From NCBI GenBank assembly GCA_963169595.1, contig CAUJFM010000020.1:1-25984 (forward strand): 25,984 nt of DNA, read 5' to 3'. The first letter of the stretch is position 1. Each line of letters begins with the position of its first letter. Below are positions 24,762 through 25,984 of the stretch, piece by piece. The DNA comes from Bacteroidota bacterium (GTDB lineage Bacteria; Bacteroidota; Bacteroidia; Flavobacteriales_F; PHOS-HE28). The notes beneath the pieces are model-generated. The model saw only the letters and a list, made by a program, of their open reading frames with translations. It was not told where the DNA came from and ran no database searches. The position numbers were made by a program, and so were the translations under genes.

Positions 24762-25984
24762 ATGCGACGTCACCTCACTATCCTGTTCATGCTCTGCACC
24801 GTGGGATCCCTCCATGCGCAGCAGTACAAGCGACCGCACAACCAGCTCCTGGACCAGGCTAAGGCCCTGCTGGCCCAGGAGGAGTATGAGGAGGCCGCCA
24901 AGCTGTACAAACGTCTCCTGCCGGTGGACACTGCCTTCGTGGAGGTGTACTATGAGTACGGCGTCTGCCTGGTGAATCTGCCAGGCCAGCGCGACAAGGC
25001 GGTGCCTCACTTGGAGCGCGCCGTGCGCGGCGGGCACACCGAGGCCCACTTCGAACTGGCCCAGTTGCGTCACCGCGCACAACGGTTCGATGAGGCCGTG
25101 GACCTGCTGCATCGGTACAAGCAACTGCACTACCGGGCCGTCCGTGATGAGGAGGTGGACCGCCGTATCGCGATGGCTGTCACCGCCATGGAACTGACCA
25201 AGCACCCCGTGGACCTGAAGATCCGGAACATGGGCAGCACGATCAACTCGGAGGCGCACGACTACTGCCCGTTGGTGACCGCGAACGGGTCCACCATGTA
25301 CTTCACCTCGCGCCGCGAGGGCAGCATGGGCCGCGCGAAGGACCTCACGGGACAGTACTACGAGGACATCTATGTGGCGCATCGCACCGATGGCATCTGG
25401 GGCTTCGCCAAGAACGCGGGTGCACCGCTCAATTCGCTGGTGCACGATGCCACCGTGGGCCTCAACCCGGACGGCAGTTCCATGATCATCTACCGCACGC
25501 AGAAGGACCTGGTGAGCGGCGATCTCTACGAGTGCCGCCAGCAGGGCCGCACCTGGCAGGCGCCGGTGCTTATGACGGACAAGATCAACGGAAAGACCCA
25601 TGAGCCTAGCGCCAGCATCGCGCCAGGTGGTGACGAGATCTACTTCACCAGTGATCGTCCGGGGGGCTACGGTGGCCGCGACCTGTACCGCATCCGTCGC
25701 CTGCCGAACGGGGAGTGGAGCATGCCCCTGAACCTCGGGCCCAAGGTGAACACCGCGTTCGACGAGGATGCCCCCTTTATCCACAGCGATGGGGTCACGC
25801 TCTTCTTCAGCTCGAACGGGCACAACACCATGGGCGGGTACGACATCTTCAAGGCCACCCTGGTCGATGCCGACATGAACGGCTGGAGCGTGCCCGAGAA
25901 CATGGGCTATCCGCTGAACACGGTGAACGATGACATCTATTTCAGCCTCAGCGCTGATGGGTTCACCGGGTACTTCTCCAGCGA
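24762..25984 (+). CDS. TPR and PD40 repeat protein, PorE/OmpA-type (partial, runs off right edge)
   Basis: At least 407 residues, open at the window end. A signal peptide covers residues 1-19 (ILFMLCTVGSLHA, cleavage before Gln20). Residues 25-130 are TPR-like helices (LLAQEEYEEAAKLYKRLL, HFELAQLRHRAQRFDEAVDLL). From about 165 there are WD40-like PD40 blades: STMYFTSRREGS, DGSSMIIYRTQKDLVSGDLY, GGDEIYFTSDRPGGYGGRDL, and GVTLFFSSNGHNTMGGYDIF. In Bacteroidota this order is usually followed by a C-terminal OmpA peptidoglycan-binding domain, as in the T9SS component PorE, but that part is outside the window. Genes of this kind often accompany CHU_C or PKD surface proteins and PorP/SprF-like membrane proteins. 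The five-base gap from the upstream stop implies cotranscription. Confidence 0.87.
   Translation, partial: MRRHLTILFMLCTVGSLHAQQYKRPHNQLLDQAKALLAQEEYEEAAKLYKRLLPVDTAFVEVYYEYGVCLVNLPGQRDKAVPHLERAVRGGHTEAHFELAQLRHRAQRFDEAVDLLHRYKQLHYRAVRDEEVDRRIAMAVTAMELTKHPVDLKIRNMGSTINSEAHDYCPLVTANGSTMYFTSRREGSMGRAKDLTGQYYEDIYVAHRTDGIWGFAKNAGAPLNSLVHDATVGLNPDGSSMIIYRTQKDLVSGDLYECRQQGRTWQAPVLMTDKINGKTHEPSASIAPGGDEIYFTSDRPGGYGGRDLYRIRRLPNGEWSMPLNLGPKVNTAFDEDAPFIHSDGVTLFFSSNGHNTMGGYDIFKATLVDADMNGWSVPENMGYPLNTVNDDIYFSLSADGFTGYFSS

Noticed and set aside
24510..25823. 437-codon minus-strand open frame across the PKD end and the TPR-PD40 gene
   Set aside because: It spans two real plus-strand genes in antisense and carries no recognisable motif.

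Overview
The window reads as chromosomal DNA of a GC-rich Bacteroidota, most likely a Flavobacteriales-type lineage (inference). Support: four proteins end in type IX secretion sorting tails (one Por-type tail and three gliding-motility/CHU_C tails ending in GHVTLLR or GDVTLLR); there are many PKD domains, a TPR/PD40 protein of the PorE/OmpA kind, menaquinone genes, and -7 promoter elements close to the Bacteroidota TAnnTTTG consensus. Coding is dense. No tRNA, rRNA, CRISPR array, transposase or integrase is visible, and no gap between genes exceeds 300 bases.

Layout. Positions 1-3064 (minus strand) hold menI, menF and menD (running off the left edge), three steps of menaquinone synthesis. 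Divergent from menI, only 32 bp away, is an orphan OmpR-type response regulator (3097-3801). A 240-bp gap with two hairpins and a possible promoter leads to a small secreted protein with a Por-type T9SS tail (4042-4821), closed by a good terminator hairpin. The minus-strand addB-like nuclease gene (4876-7608) and the addA-like helicase-nuclease gene with elaA (11964-15529) flank a plus-strand block: a small hypothetical gene and two tandem paralogous secreted proteins that begin with the same ATHIIGGE-type module and end in CHU_C tails.

Positions 15664-18562 form a tightly overlapped three-gene lipoprotein operon: an MbnP-like protein followed by two di-heme cytochrome c peroxidase/MauG-superfamily proteins. 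This resembles MbnP-MbnH pairs, in which the di-heme enzyme modifies a Trp of a copper-binding partner, but here there are two non-equivalent di-heme partners. A perfect TAnnTTTG element lies upstream. A minus-strand SthA-like flavoprotein lacking both redox cysteines follows (18589-20073). Divergent from it is a ~1500-residue surface protein with about 16 PKD units and a CHU_C tail, then the start of a TPR-PD40 lipoprotein or periplasmic protein that runs off the right edge.

How it works together: menaquinone synthesis, recombinational repair and a redox flavoprotein are housekeeping. The rest is envelope and surface biology: T9SS cargo, adhesin-like PKD proteins, and a periplasmic heme/copper-type lipoprotein module, which is the best candidate here for a little-described system. 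Short overlaps of the ATGA or GTGA type join genes at five junctions, implying translational coupling.
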